A DNA stretch of 49,121 bases from DAHUZL01 sp035533215 (GTDB taxonomy: Bacteria; Chloroflexota; Dormibacteria; Aeolococcales; Bog-877). How positions within the stretch are numbered: the first letter of the stretch is position 1; the number at the start of each line of letters is the position of its first letter. Both the position numbers and the translations under genes were made by a program. The stretch spans positions 1-49,121 of the forward strand of contig DATLUG010000019.1 of assembly GCA_035533215.1 (NCBI GenBank), given 5' to 3'. This document shows, piece by piece, positions 7,245 to 18,036 of the stretch. The notes under the pieces are model-generated. The model had not been told where the DNA came from and did not search any database. It saw nothing but the letters and a program-made list of their open reading frames with translations.

Positions 7245-9503
7245 GTGGGGGCCCGTCCTCGACCCCGGGTCGCCGCCGCCATCGGCCCGCTCGCCGCCGC
7301 CCTGGCCGCGGTCGCGCTGGCCGGCCCGGTGCCGGCGGCCGGGCGGGCCCGTGCTCCCGGGGGGACCGCGGTCCGGATGTCGTGCCGGCCGACGCGCAGC
7401 GGCGGGGCGGGGGTGGTGAGCGGGGTCCGCCCGTGGCCGAGGGTGACGTCGGTGTGCGTCCCCCGGCGGGAGCCGGCGGCGGCGGTCCAACCCGTGATGT
7501 GGACCGCGGTGCGGTTCCTGGGCCGGTCGACCGGCCTGGTCGGCGGCAGCCGCTGCCCGGCGGCAGGGACCCCATGCTCCGGTGTCATCGTGCGCACCGC
7601 GGACGGCGGCCGGACCTGGCGCACCGCCTACCACGGCCCCTCGCCGGTGCGGGATCTCCAGTGCGCAACGCCCGCGGACGGGTGGGCGCTCGCCTCCGGT
7701 CCCCGCTGCCCGCCCGTCGTCACCGGCTGCCCGACCCGGATCCTCGCCACCCGCGACGGCGGGCGCACCTGGCGGATCGTCGGCGGCGCCGGGGCGCCGC
7801 TGGAGGCGGTGACGCTGGCCACCCCGGCCGAGGCGTGAGCCTGGAGGGCGGACCGGGGGCGCTGCCCCCTGGCGTTCCCGGAGCATGGGTCCGAGGCCTG
7901 TCCCGGCCTGCTGCTGCGCACCACCGATGCCGGCCGGACCTGGCGGAGGGTGGCCCCGACCCGCTTCCCCATCGCCGCGATCGCATTCGACCGGGGGATC
8001 GGGTGGGCGGTGATGGCCGGCCCCTCGGCCGGCCTTGGCATGGGGCGGCGGTCGGCCGGATCCGCCGCCGGCGCGCCTCGCGCGGCCGGGCCGGCGCGCT
8101 CGGACCCGGTCACCGTCCTGCGCACGACCGATGGCGGCCGCCGGTGGCGGCGGGTGGGAGTGGTCGCCGCCCCGTACCCCTTCAGCGCCCAGCTCACCGT
8201 GCCTCTCGCCTTCACCAGCCCCCGTGCGGGCGTGCTCAGCCTGTTCGACCCCGGCACCTGCGCGATGCACGGCTGCGGGCTGGACGTCGTCCTCGCCACC
8301 GCCGACGGCGGCCGCAGGTGGCATGCCGTCACCACCCACGCCGCACTCCCGCTGGACGGCGGACCCGCTGGCGACCCGGTGTGGAGCCTTGCCCCGGACG
8401 GGGCGCTGGCGGTCGCCGAGACCGTCAACCTCGCCGCCTGCGCGCCCCCGGCCACCGTCCTCGCGGTGGGGCCGGCCGCGGCCCTCCGACCGGTCGACCG
8501 CTGGCCCACCGCCGCGCCCGTCTCGCTTGACTGGCTCGGTCGCGGCCGGGGCTGGGCCGTCACCCTGGGGGCGGCTGCCGGGATCGCCGCGGTCGTGCGC
8601 ACCCGCGACGGCGGCCGCTCCTGGCAGCAGGTCCTGCCGCTCCCGTCGCCCGCCACCGCGGTGGGTTACGTGACGCCGGCGGTCGGGTTCGGCGCCGGGA
8701 CGGCGGCCTCCGCCGGAGCGGTCCTCACCACCGTGGACGGGGGCCGCAGGTGGTCGAGCCGAGCCGATCTGGGCGGGGCGGTGCTGGGCATCTCGGCGGT
8801 CTCGCCCCGGCTGGCGTTCGCCGCGGTGGAGACCTTCCCGGTCGCCGCGGGCGGCCCGGGCGCGCCCCGGCTGGCTGTCGACCGCACCACCGACGGGGGG
8901 CGTCGTTGGGTGCGGCTGCCCGTGCCGGAGCGCCTGGTCTCCAGCCCCGGCACCTTCGGCCCCGGCCTGCTCGACGGCTGGCCGCCCGCCGTCGGAGCCG
9001 GCTCGCCGATCCGATTCTTCTCGGCGATCCGGGGCGAGCTCGTCACCGCCCATGCCGTCCTGGTGACGTCGGACGGAGGCCGGCGCTGGCGCGTCGGCTA
9101 CGGGCTCGCCGCCCCCGCCGTCACCGGGCGGTCCGCGATCGCCACCGCGGCGGACCTGGTCGCGCCCGGGCGCACGGCGGTGGTCTGGAGCGGACCCGGC
9201 CAGCTGGTCGCGACCGCCGACGGCGGCCGCCGCTGGGCACGGGTCGCGGACGGCTTCCCGGGCACCGGCCTCCAGTTCGTGACGCCGTCGGACGGCTGGG
9301 CCTGGGGCGACGGGGCGGCGCTCCTGCACACGATCGACGGCGGCCGGACCTGGGCCCTGCTCGCCCCGCCCTGGCCGACGGCGCCGGGAACCGCCGGGAT
9401 GAGCGCGCTCGTCTTCATCGATCGCACCGACGGCTGGGCGGTGCGACCCGAGGGCCTGTGGCGGACCGGGGACGGCGGGAGGAGTTGGGAGCCGCTCGGC
9501 TGA
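7245..9503 (+). pseudogene. Exported YCF48/BNR-like Asp-box beta-propeller protein, interrupted by one in-frame TGA
   Basis: The frame starts at GTG 7245 with a Sec signal peptide (Arg-rich start, then IGPLAAALAAVALAG) and runs to 9503 in one frame except for a TGA at 7836-7838. About 12 copies of the Asp-box motif [ST]xDGGRxW are spaced along it, two before the TGA and ten after; each normally closes a propeller blade, as in YCF48-like and sialidase-type proteins. Around the stop the sequence reads TPAEA-stop-AWRAD, and the equivalent place in other repeats has Trp (TPADGWALAS, TPSDGWAWGD), so one TGG to TGA change explains the break. The downstream part keeps good codon usage, so the lesion is recent, or it is a base error, or the codon is read through. 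If intact, this would be a secreted protein of about 750 aa of unknown role. Confidence 0.75.
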
Positions 9504-9552
9504 GGTCCCGACCGCGGCGCCCGAATCGCGCCGGCGTCCAGCCCGAGGGCGG

Positions 9553-11454
9553 TCACCCGCCACCCGGCTCGTCGGTCCAGGCCGCGTAGAGCGCGTCCAG
9601 CTCCTGGCGCAGCCCCCCGTGGCGCCGGGACAGCTCCGCCGCTCCCCGTCCGTCGTGGTAGGTGGCGGGGTCGGCGAGCGCCGCCTCCAGCTCGCGTACG
9701 GCGGTCTCCGCCTCGTCGATCTGCCGCTCCAGCCGGGTGCGGGACTGGCGTCCGGCGGCCGCCCGCCGCCGCCGCCCCGCACCGCTGGCGGTGGCCGGCG
9801 CCGACGGCGGGAGGGGGCGCCCGGCCGCCACCGGGGGCGGGGGCGGCTCCGGTCCGCGGGCCCGGGGCTGGCCCTCGGCGCGTACCGGCGTGCGCGCGAC
9901 CGGGGGCGGCCGGAGCTCCCCGTCGGCCACGGTCCAGACTGCGGTCGCCACCACGTCGACGAAGAACCGGTCGTGGGAGACGAGGACGCAGGCACCGTCG
10001 TACCGCTGCAGGGCCGTCTCCAGCACCTCCATGGTGGGAATGTCCAGGTGGTTGGTGGGCTCGTCGAGCATGAGGCAGTTGGCGTCGTCGAGGGCGAGGC
10101 GCGCCAGCGCCACCCGGGCGCGCTCGCCGCCCGACAGGCTTCCCACCGTCTGGTGGACCTCGTCACCGGTGAACAGGAAGGCGCCCAGGGCGGTGCGGGC
10201 CCGCTCCGGGCCCACCTCGGGGTGCTCGGAGAGCACCGACTCCAGCACCGTCTGGGCACCGTCGAGGTCGCCGAGGTCCTGCCGGTACACGCGCAGCCGG
10301 GCGCGCGCGCCGAGGTGGACCGAGCCCGCCAGCGGCGGCAGCAGCCCCGCCAGGGTGTGGAGGAGGGTCGTCTTGCCGGCGCCGTTGGCGCCCACCACCG
10401 CCGCCCGGTCGCCGCGGGCCACCACCAGCTCGGGCACCGCCACCAGGCGGCGCTCCCCGCGGCCCGCCACCAGCCCCTCGGTTCGCAGGACCACCCGGGC
10501 GCTGGGGGCTGCCTGGAGCTGGAGGCGCATCCGCTCCGGGGTGGGGGGCTCGACCACCCGCTCCAGGCGGTCGAGCTTGGTCTGGCGCCCGCGCGCCTCT
10601 CGCGCCCGCTGCCCCGCCCGGTACCGCCGGATGAAGTCCTCCTGGTGGCTGATGTGGGCCCGCTGGGAGTCGAACTCCTTGCGCTGGCGAGCCCGCCGCT
10701 CCTCCCGCTGGCGCAGGTAGGCGGTGTAGTCACCCTCGTACAGGTGGGTCCGGCCCGCCTCGATCTCCAGCACCCGGTTGCACACCCGGTCCAGGAACCG
10801 GCGGTCGTGGGAGGCGATGCAGAGCGCCTCCCTGGTCCCGATCAGGAACCCCTCCAGCCATTCGATCGCCTCCAGGTCGAGGTGGTTGGTGGGCTCGTCG
10901 AGGAGGAGGAGGTCGGCGTCCTGGAGGAGGAGCTTGGCCATCTCCATCCGCCGCACCTGGCCCACGCTGAGCGCGAGGGGCGCCCGGCCCTGCTCCGCCT
11001 CGGCGAGGCCGAGCCCGTGCAGGACGGCGCGAGCCCTCGCCTCCAGGTCGTAGCCGCCCAGCCCCTCGTAGGCGGCCTGGACCTCGCCGTACCGGTGGAG
11101 CGCCGCCTCCGCGTCGGGTCCCGGGACCTGCAGGCGGTCCTCGAGCCGGGTCATCTCCTCGCGCAGGGCGGCGAGGTCGGTCCGGCTGGCCATCGCCTCC
11201 GCCAGGACCGTGTCCGCCACCGGCTGGGGCGAGTCCTGGGGAAGGTACGCCACCCGCAGCCGTCGCTGGCGCTCGATCGTCCCCTGGGCGGGGTCGGCGA
11301 CGCCGGCGACGCAGTCGAGCACGCTCGACTTCCCCGCCCCGTTGGCACCCACCAGGGCGAGGCGGTCGTCCGCCTCCAGGCGCAGGTCGAGACCGCCGAG
11401 AACGGTCGTCGCCCCGAAGGCGATGCCGACCTCGGACAGGACGAGGAGGGACAC
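9553..11454 (-). CDS. ABC-F family ATPase (tandem ABC domains, no membrane domain)
   Basis: A 633-aa protein with two ATP-binding cassettes and no TM segments. The first half has GANGAGKSS (Walker A), LSVGQVRRMEMAKLLL (signature) and LLLLDEPTNHLDLEAIEWLE (Walker B); the second has GANGAGKTT, LSGGERARVALARL and LMLDEPTNHLDIPTMEVLE. Between them lies a charged linker with many Arg/Glu, the P-site-tRNA interaction motif region of translational ABC-F proteins. A Pro/Ala/Arg-rich spacer and a short coiled-coil end (IDEAETAVRELEAAL) follow, similar to the Uup/EttA type. It likely acts on ribosomes; antibiotic protection versus translation regulation cannot be told. The GTG at 11454 is chosen for the GGAG 6 nt upstream. 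uvrB diverges. Confidence 0.9.
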   Translation of the reverse strand: MSLLVLSEVGIAFGATTVLGGLDLRLEADDRLALVGANGAGKSSVLDCVAGVADPAQGTIERQRRLRVAYLPQDSPQPVADTVLAEAMASRTDLAALREEMTRLEDRLQVPGPDAEAALHRYGEVQAAYEGLGGYDLEARARAVLHGLGLAEAEQGRAPLALSVGQVRRMEMAKLLLQDADLLLLDEPTNHLDLEAIEWLEGFLIGTREALCIASHDRRFLDRVCNRVLEIEAGRTHLYEGDYTAYLRQREERRARQRKEFDSQRAHISHQEDFIRRYRAGQRAREARGRQTKLDRLERVVEPPTPERMRLQLQAAPSARVVLRTEGLVAGRGERRLVAVPELVVARGDRAAVVGANGAGKTTLLHTLAGLLPPLAGSVHLGARARLRVYRQDLGDLDGAQTVLESVLSEHPEVGPERARTALGAFLFTGDEVHQTVGSLSGGERARVALARLALDDANCLMLDEPTNHLDIPTMEVLETALQRYDGACVLVSHDRFFVDVVATAVWTVADGELRPPPVARTPVRAEGQPRARGPEPPPPPVAAGRPLPPSAPATASGAGRRRRAAAGRQSRTRLERQIDEAETAVRELEAALADPATYHDGRGAAELSRRHGGLRQELDALYAAWTDEPGGG

Positions 11455-11500
11455 GCAAGGCTCCACGATCGGCCGCCGCGGGCGGCCCCGTCACCGGGCC

Positions 11501-11506
11501 AGTCTA
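11501..11506 (-). promoter_or_regulatory. -10 element (TAGACT) for the ABC-F gene
   Basis: On the minus strand TAGACT lies about 46 nt upstream of the chosen GTG, giving a leader of about 40 nt that contains the GGAG ribosome-binding site. TAGACT also precedes two other transcription units of this window. Confidence 0.5.
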
Positions 11507-11556
11507 CGAAGGTCGCGACCGAGGGCCCGGCGCCCTGCCCGGACGCCGGCCTTTGC

Positions 11557-11562
11557 CATACT
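11557..11562 (+). promoter_or_regulatory. -10 element (CATACT) for uvrB
   Basis: CATACT ends exactly 6 nt before the uvrB ATG at 11569. No Shine-Dalgarno sequence precedes that ATG, so a leaderless mRNA is predicted. The hexamer is separated from the divergent ABC-F promoter by about 50 nt. Confidence 0.6.
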
Positions 11563-11568
11563 CGGCCG

Positions 11569-13604
11569 ATGCCCACCTCCACCGCGACGCTGACGCTGCG
11601 GGCGCCGTTCGAGCCCACCGGCGACCAGCCGCAGGCGATCGAGCGGCTCACCGCGGGCCTGGAGCGGGGCGACCGCCACCAGGTCCTCCTCGGCGTCACC
11701 GGCAGCGGCAAGACCTTCACGGTGTCCAACGTCATCGCCAGGCTGGGCCGGCCGACCCTGGTGCTCAGCCCCAACAAGACCCTGGCCGCTCAGCTCTGGG
11801 CCGAGTTCAAGGCCTTCTTCCCGGACCATGCGGTGGAGTACTTCGTCTCCTACTACGACTACTACCAGCCCGAGGCCTACATCGCCCGCACCGACACCTA
11901 CATCGAGAAGGACTCCTCCCGCAACGAGGAGATCGACCGACTGCGCAACGCCGCCACCCGCTCGCTGCTCACCCGCCGCGACGTGATCGTGGTGGCCTCG
12001 ATCTCCTGCATCTACGGCGTCGGCTCCCCCGAGGACTACCTCGGCGAGTCGATCACCCTGCGTCGGGGCGCCGGCTGGCGGCGGGACATCGTCCTGCGCA
12101 AGTTCTCCGACCTCCAGTACCACCGCAACGACGTCGACTTCGCCCGCTCCCGGTTCCGGGTGCGCGGCGACACCGTCGACATCCAGCCGGCCTCGGAGGA
12201 GGTGGCCACCCGGATCGAGTTCTTCGGTGACACGGTGGAGCGCATCCGCGACTTCGATCCCCTCACCGGCGAGCTGTACGGCGAGCGTGACGAGATCACG
12301 GTCTTCCCCGCCTCCCACTACGTCACCCCCCAGGACCGCATGCAGCGGGCGCTGGTCGCGATCGAGGAGGAGCTGGAGGAGCGCGGCCGCGAGCTGGAGG
12401 GGGAGAGCAAGCTGCTGGAGGCGCAGCGGCTGCGCCAGCGGACCCTCTTCGACCTGGAGATGCTGCGCGAGACGGGCAGCTGCGCGGGGGTGGAGAACTA
12501 CTCCCGCCACCTCACCGGGCGGCGGCCGGGCGAGCGGCCCTTCACCCTGATGGACTTCCTCCCCGAGGACGCGCTGGTGGTGGTGGACGAGTCCCACATC
12601 GCGGTGCCCCAGATCGGGGCCATGTTCGGCGGCGACCGGTCGCGCAAGCTGCCCCTGGTCGCCTACGGCTTCCGTCTCCCCTCGGCGCTCGACAACCGCC
12701 CCCTCACCTTCGCCGAGTGGGAGCAGAAGACGGGACAGCTCATCTACGTCTCGGCCACCCCCGGCCCCTACGAGCTGGGCCGCACCACCCAGGTGGTGGA
12801 GCAGCTGATCCGCCCCACCGGCCTGCTCGACCCGGTGGTGGCGGTGCAGCCCACCCAGGGCCAGATCGACCACCTCCTGGAGCAGATCCGGCTCACCACC
12901 CTGCGCGGGGAGCGGACCCTCGTCACCACCCTCACCAAGCGGATGTCCGAGGACCTCACCGACTACCTGCGCGAGGCCGGGGTGCGCGTCCAGTACCTCC
13001 ACTCCGACATCGACACCCTGGAGCGGGTGGAGATCCTGCGCGACCTCCGGCTCGGGGTCCACGACGTGCTGGTGGGCATCAACCTCCTGCGCGAGGGGCT
13101 GGACCTGCCCGAGGTGTCCTGCATCGCCATCCTCGACGCCGACAAGGAGGGCTACCTGCGCAGCGCCCGCTCGCTGATCCAGACCATCGGCCGGGCCGCC
13201 CGCAACGTCAACGCCCGGGTGGTGCTGTATGCCGACCGCACCTCCGACGCGATGCGGGAGGCGATCGACGAGACGGAGCGGCGGCGGGTGACCCAGTCGG
13301 CCTACAACCGGGCCCACGGGATCACCCCCAGCACCGTGATCAAGGCGGTGCGGGAGGCGCAGGGGATGCGGGCCGCGCGCCAGGAGCAGGCGGCCGTCTT
13401 CCAGGACACCGCCGGGCTGCCGCCGGACGAGCTGCTCCGGCTCAGCCGCGAGCTGGAGCGGGCGATGCAGCGGGCCGCCGAGGGACTGGAGTTCGAGCGG
13501 GCGGCCCAGCTGCGCGACCGGCTGGTGGCGATCCGACGGGACCCCGCCGCCGCCGCCGCCAGCCCCACCCCCCAGCGGCGGCCGGCGCGCCGCCGCCGCG
13601 GCCC

Positions 13605-13608
<4 letters not shown>
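11569..13608 (+). CDS. uvrB: UvrABC system protein B (excinuclease subunit B)
   Basis: A 679-aa DNA-damage verification helicase of nucleotide-excision repair; it receives damaged DNA from UvrA and then binds UvrC. Helicase motif I is GVTGSGKTFTVSNVI. The beta-hairpin that threads between the strands includes YYDYYQPEAYIARTDTYIEK. DESH is motif II, GINLLREGLDLPEVSC motif V and QTIGRAARN motif VI. The C-terminal UVR domain (ELERAMQRAAEGLEFERAAQLRD, written here only as its start and end: ELERAM to AAQLRD) contacts UvrC and UvrA. The start is the ATG expected from the family (APFEPTGDQPQAIERL follows), 6 nt after a -10 hexamer. The stop overlaps the GTG of glgX by 4 nt. Confidence 0.98.
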
Positions 13609-15722
<2,114 letters not shown>

Positions 15723-15829
15723 CCCGAGCGGATGCCCGTAGGCGGCGGCGGCCGCCCCCGAGAGCGTCGTGGCGGCGGGCGGGGGGAGGGTGGAACGAGG
15801 GCGGCGGCCCGGGCGCGGGCGCGCCCGAG

Positions 15830-15835
15830 TAGACT
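15830..15835 (+). promoter_or_regulatory. -10 element (TAGACT) before the small membrane protein and binding-protein genes
   Basis: TAGACT lies 42 nt before the ATG at 15878; the leader contains a strong GAGGAGGG ribosome-binding site. It probably serves both 15878-16063 and 16128-17981. Confidence 0.45.
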
Positions 15836-15877
15836 CACCCACCGAGCGGGCGACCGGCTGAGGAGGGACGGGCATCC

Positions 15878-16063
15878 ATGAACTGGATCGAGGCGGTCTT
15901 CCACGTCGACCCCGATCACGGGAGTGGCGCGATCGAGCTCCTGGTGCTGGCCGCGGTGGTCATGGTGCTGGCGGGCGCGCTGGTGCGCTGGCGTCGCCGG
16001 GCCACCACCGCCCGCCTCGCGCCGAGCCGGGCCGCGGGTCCCGGCCCGCATGCCGACCACTGA
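15878..16063 (+). CDS. Small single-span membrane protein
   Basis: A 61-aa protein with one TM helix around residues 19-40 (AIELLVLAAVVMVLAGALV), flanked by an acidic N-terminus (VDPDHGSG) and a basic C-terminus (RWRRR), which predicts N-out/C-in. The ATG has a strong ribosome-binding site (GAGGAGGG) and a -10 hexamer further upstream, so it is probably real. It precedes the exported peptide-binding-like protein gene by 64 nt and may be co-transcribed with it. No family was recognised; a small accessory subunit is a guess. Confidence 0.6.
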   Translation: MNWIEAVFHVDPDHGSGAIELLVLAAVVMVLAGALVRWRRRATTARLAPSRAAGPGPHADH

Positions 16064-16127
16064 CCCCGGCTGGGGCCGGCCGCGCCCGGCCGCGCCCGCC
16101 GGCCGCACCGGAGAGGAGGACCACGCC

Positions 16128-17981
16128 ATGCCACCAGAAGACCCCCCGACCCCCCGGCCGCCGCGCCGCCCCCGCCGCCGGCTGGGAGCGGCGGTCATCC
16201 TCCCGCTGCTGATGCTCGGGGCCGGCGCCAGCGTCACCGCCGCCCGCACCGCCCAGCCGCAGGCGGCCGGCGGCCTGGTGACCTACGCCCTGCCCGCCGG
16301 CAACACCCCCAACTACATCTTCCCGCTGACCCCGGCGGCGGACTCCAGCGTGCTCAACCTCACCTACTTCCAGCCGCTGCTCTACCCGAGCCTGTACTTC
16401 TACCAGACCGGCGCTCAGATCAAGGTCAACCCCGTCCTCAGCCTCGCCGAGCCGCCCCGGTTCGCCGTCAAGGGCGGCCGAACGGTGGTCACGATCACCC
16501 TCAAGAACCTGGACTGGTCCGATGGCCGGCCGATCACCACCCGTGACATCCAGTTCTGGATGAACCTGGTCAAGGCCAACCCCGCCGGCTGGTACGCGGC
16601 CGTGCCTGGGGCCTTCCCCTACAACGTGGTCGGGCAGGACTACATCAGCAGCCGAACCTTCAGCCTCACCTTCAACGGCGTCTACAACGACTACTGGCTG
16701 CTCTACAACGAGCTCCTCCAGGTGATCCCGATCCCCCAGCACGCCTGGGACAAGACCTCCGCCTCGGGCCGGATCGGCAACTACGACCAGCGGCCCGCCG
16801 GGGCCCGCGCCGTGTACAAGTACCTCAACGCGCAATCCCAGCAGCCGAGCAGCTATGCCTCCAACCCGCTCTGGAAGGTGGTCGACGGCCCTTGGACGCT
16901 GACCTCCTTCGACGCCAGCACCGGCTTCACCGTCTTCAGCCGCAACCAGAGCTTCCGCGGTCCCGGTCCCAGCCCGAGGTTCGCCTCCCTGGAGTTGGTG
17001 CCCTTCACCAGCGACACCGCCGAGTTCGACGCCCTCCGCTCGGGCGCGGTCGACTACGGCTACCTGCCGATCCAGGACATCAGCCAGCGGCGGGCACTGG
17101 AGCGGAGCGGCTATCGGATCGCGCCCGAGATCGGCTGGGCGACGACCTACATGCCCCTCAACTACACCAACACGGTGGGGTCGGCCCCGATCCTGCGCCA
17201 GCTCTACGTGCGCCAGGCGATGCAGCACCTGATCGACCAGCCCGCCTACGTCCGGGACATCTTCAAGGGCTACGCCACCGCCTGCTACGGGCCGGTCCCC
17301 TGCGCGCCGCGGAGCCAGTTCCTCAACCCGGCCGAGCGGGACGCCGCCTATCCGTACAGTCCTGCCGCCGCCGTCCACCTGCTCAGCAGCCACGGCTGGG
17401 CGGTCCACCCCAACGGCGTCACCACCTGCCAACACCCCGGCGGCGGTCCGGGCAACTGCGGGGCGGGGATCCGGGCCGGTGCCCGGCTCGGCTTCGGCCT
17501 CCTCTACGACAGCGGCTACCTCGCCCTGGAGCAGGAGATGGAGGCGATCAAGTCGTCCTTCTCCGCCGCCGGGATCCAGCTCACCCTCTCCACCGCCCCC
17601 TTCGACACCGTGATCGGGGTGGTCGATCACTGCGCCACGTCCAACGCGCCGACCTGCCGGTGGGAGGTCGGCAACTGGCAGAACCCCGACGCCTGGACGT
17701 ACTCCCCGTACCCCACCGGCGGCCAGATCCTCCGCTGCAACTCCCTCAACAACGCCGGCAACTACTGCAACCCGACCGGCGACCGGCTGATCACGGCCAC
17801 CCACCGGTCGAACGGGGTCCGGCCCATGTACGCCTACCAGTCCTTCATGGAGAAGCAGGTGCCGGTGCTGTGGCTGCCCTCGCCGGACGCCCAGCTGAGC
17901 GCCGTCAAGACGACGCTGAAGGGCGTCGTGCAGGGACCGCTCCTCTACCTCGGCACCCAGTACTGGTCGATCGGAGGGTAG
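16128..17981 (+). CDS. Exported ABC-type peptide/solute-binding protein (SBP family 5)
   Basis: A 617-aa protein of the DppA/OppA-like family, which captures peptides or other solutes outside the membrane. After an Arg-rich start there is a hydrophobic stretch (LGAAVILPLLMLGAGASV) and an Ala-rich cleavage region without a lipobox Cys, so it is either secreted or held by its signal anchor. Family features include VTITLKNLDWSDGRPITTRDIQFW near residues 120-145 (key part LDWSDGRPIT) and RQLYVRQAMQHLIDQPAYV. Four close cysteine pairs (CYGPVPC, CQHPGGGPGNC, CATSNAPTC, CNSLNNAGNYC) suggest disulfides. The ribosome-binding site GGAGAGGAGGA supports the ATG at 16128. No permease or ATPase gene is adjacent. 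Confidence 0.88.
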   Translation: MPPEDPPTPRPPRRPRRRLGAAVILPLLMLGAGASVTAARTAQPQAAGGLVTYALPAGNTPNYIFPLTPAADSSVLNLTYFQPLLYPSLYFYQTGAQIKVNPVLSLAEPPRFAVKGGRTVVTITLKNLDWSDGRPITTRDIQFWMNLVKANPAGWYAAVPGAFPYNVVGQDYISSRTFSLTFNGVYNDYWLLYNELLQVIPIPQHAWDKTSASGRIGNYDQRPAGARAVYKYLNAQSQQPSSYASNPLWKVVDGPWTLTSFDASTGFTVFSRNQSFRGPGPSPRFASLELVPFTSDTAEFDALRSGAVDYGYLPIQDISQRRALERSGYRIAPEIGWATTYMPLNYTNTVGSAPILRQLYVRQAMQHLIDQPAYVRDIFKGYATACYGPVPCAPRSQFLNPAERDAAYPYSPAAAVHLLSSHGWAVHPNGVTTCQHPGGGPGNCGAGIRAGARLGFGLLYDSGYLALEQEMEAIKSSFSAAGIQLTLSTAPFDTVIGVVDHCATSNAPTCRWEVGNWQNPDAWTYSPYPTGGQILRCNSLNNAGNYCNPTGDRLITATHRSNGVRPMYAYQSFMEKQVPVLWLPSPDAQLSAVKTTLKGVVQGPLLYLGTQYWSIGG

Positions 17982-17986
17982 GAGGG

Positions 17987-18036
17987 CGCGGGCCGGGGGT
18001 TGGGGGCGGACGACGCCCCGCCTCCCCGGGCCCGCG
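17987..18036. terminator. Long GC-rich hairpin between convergent genes, possible bidirectional terminator
   Basis: The outer arms CGCGGGCCGGGG (17987-17998) and CCCCGGGCCCGCG (18024-18036) pair with one bulged base. Inside is a second perfect 6-bp stem, GGGGCG (18003-18008) with CGCCCC (18014-18019) and a 5-nt loop. It fills the 55-nt gap between the stop codons of the two convergent genes exactly. There is no U tract, as is usual for terminators in very GC-rich genomes. Confidence 0.55.

Noticed and set aside
7836..7838. UGA read as tryptophan or selenocysteine
   Set aside because: Most genes in the window end in TGA, so code 4 is not in use; the site expects Trp, not a redox Cys/Sec, and no selenocysteine gene is nearby.
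10730..11494. Leaderless GTG at 11494, 6 nt after TAGACT, in another frame of the ABC-F gene
   Set aside because: Its product is an out-of-frame shadow of the ABC-F protein; the GTG at 11454 with GGAG is the sensible start.
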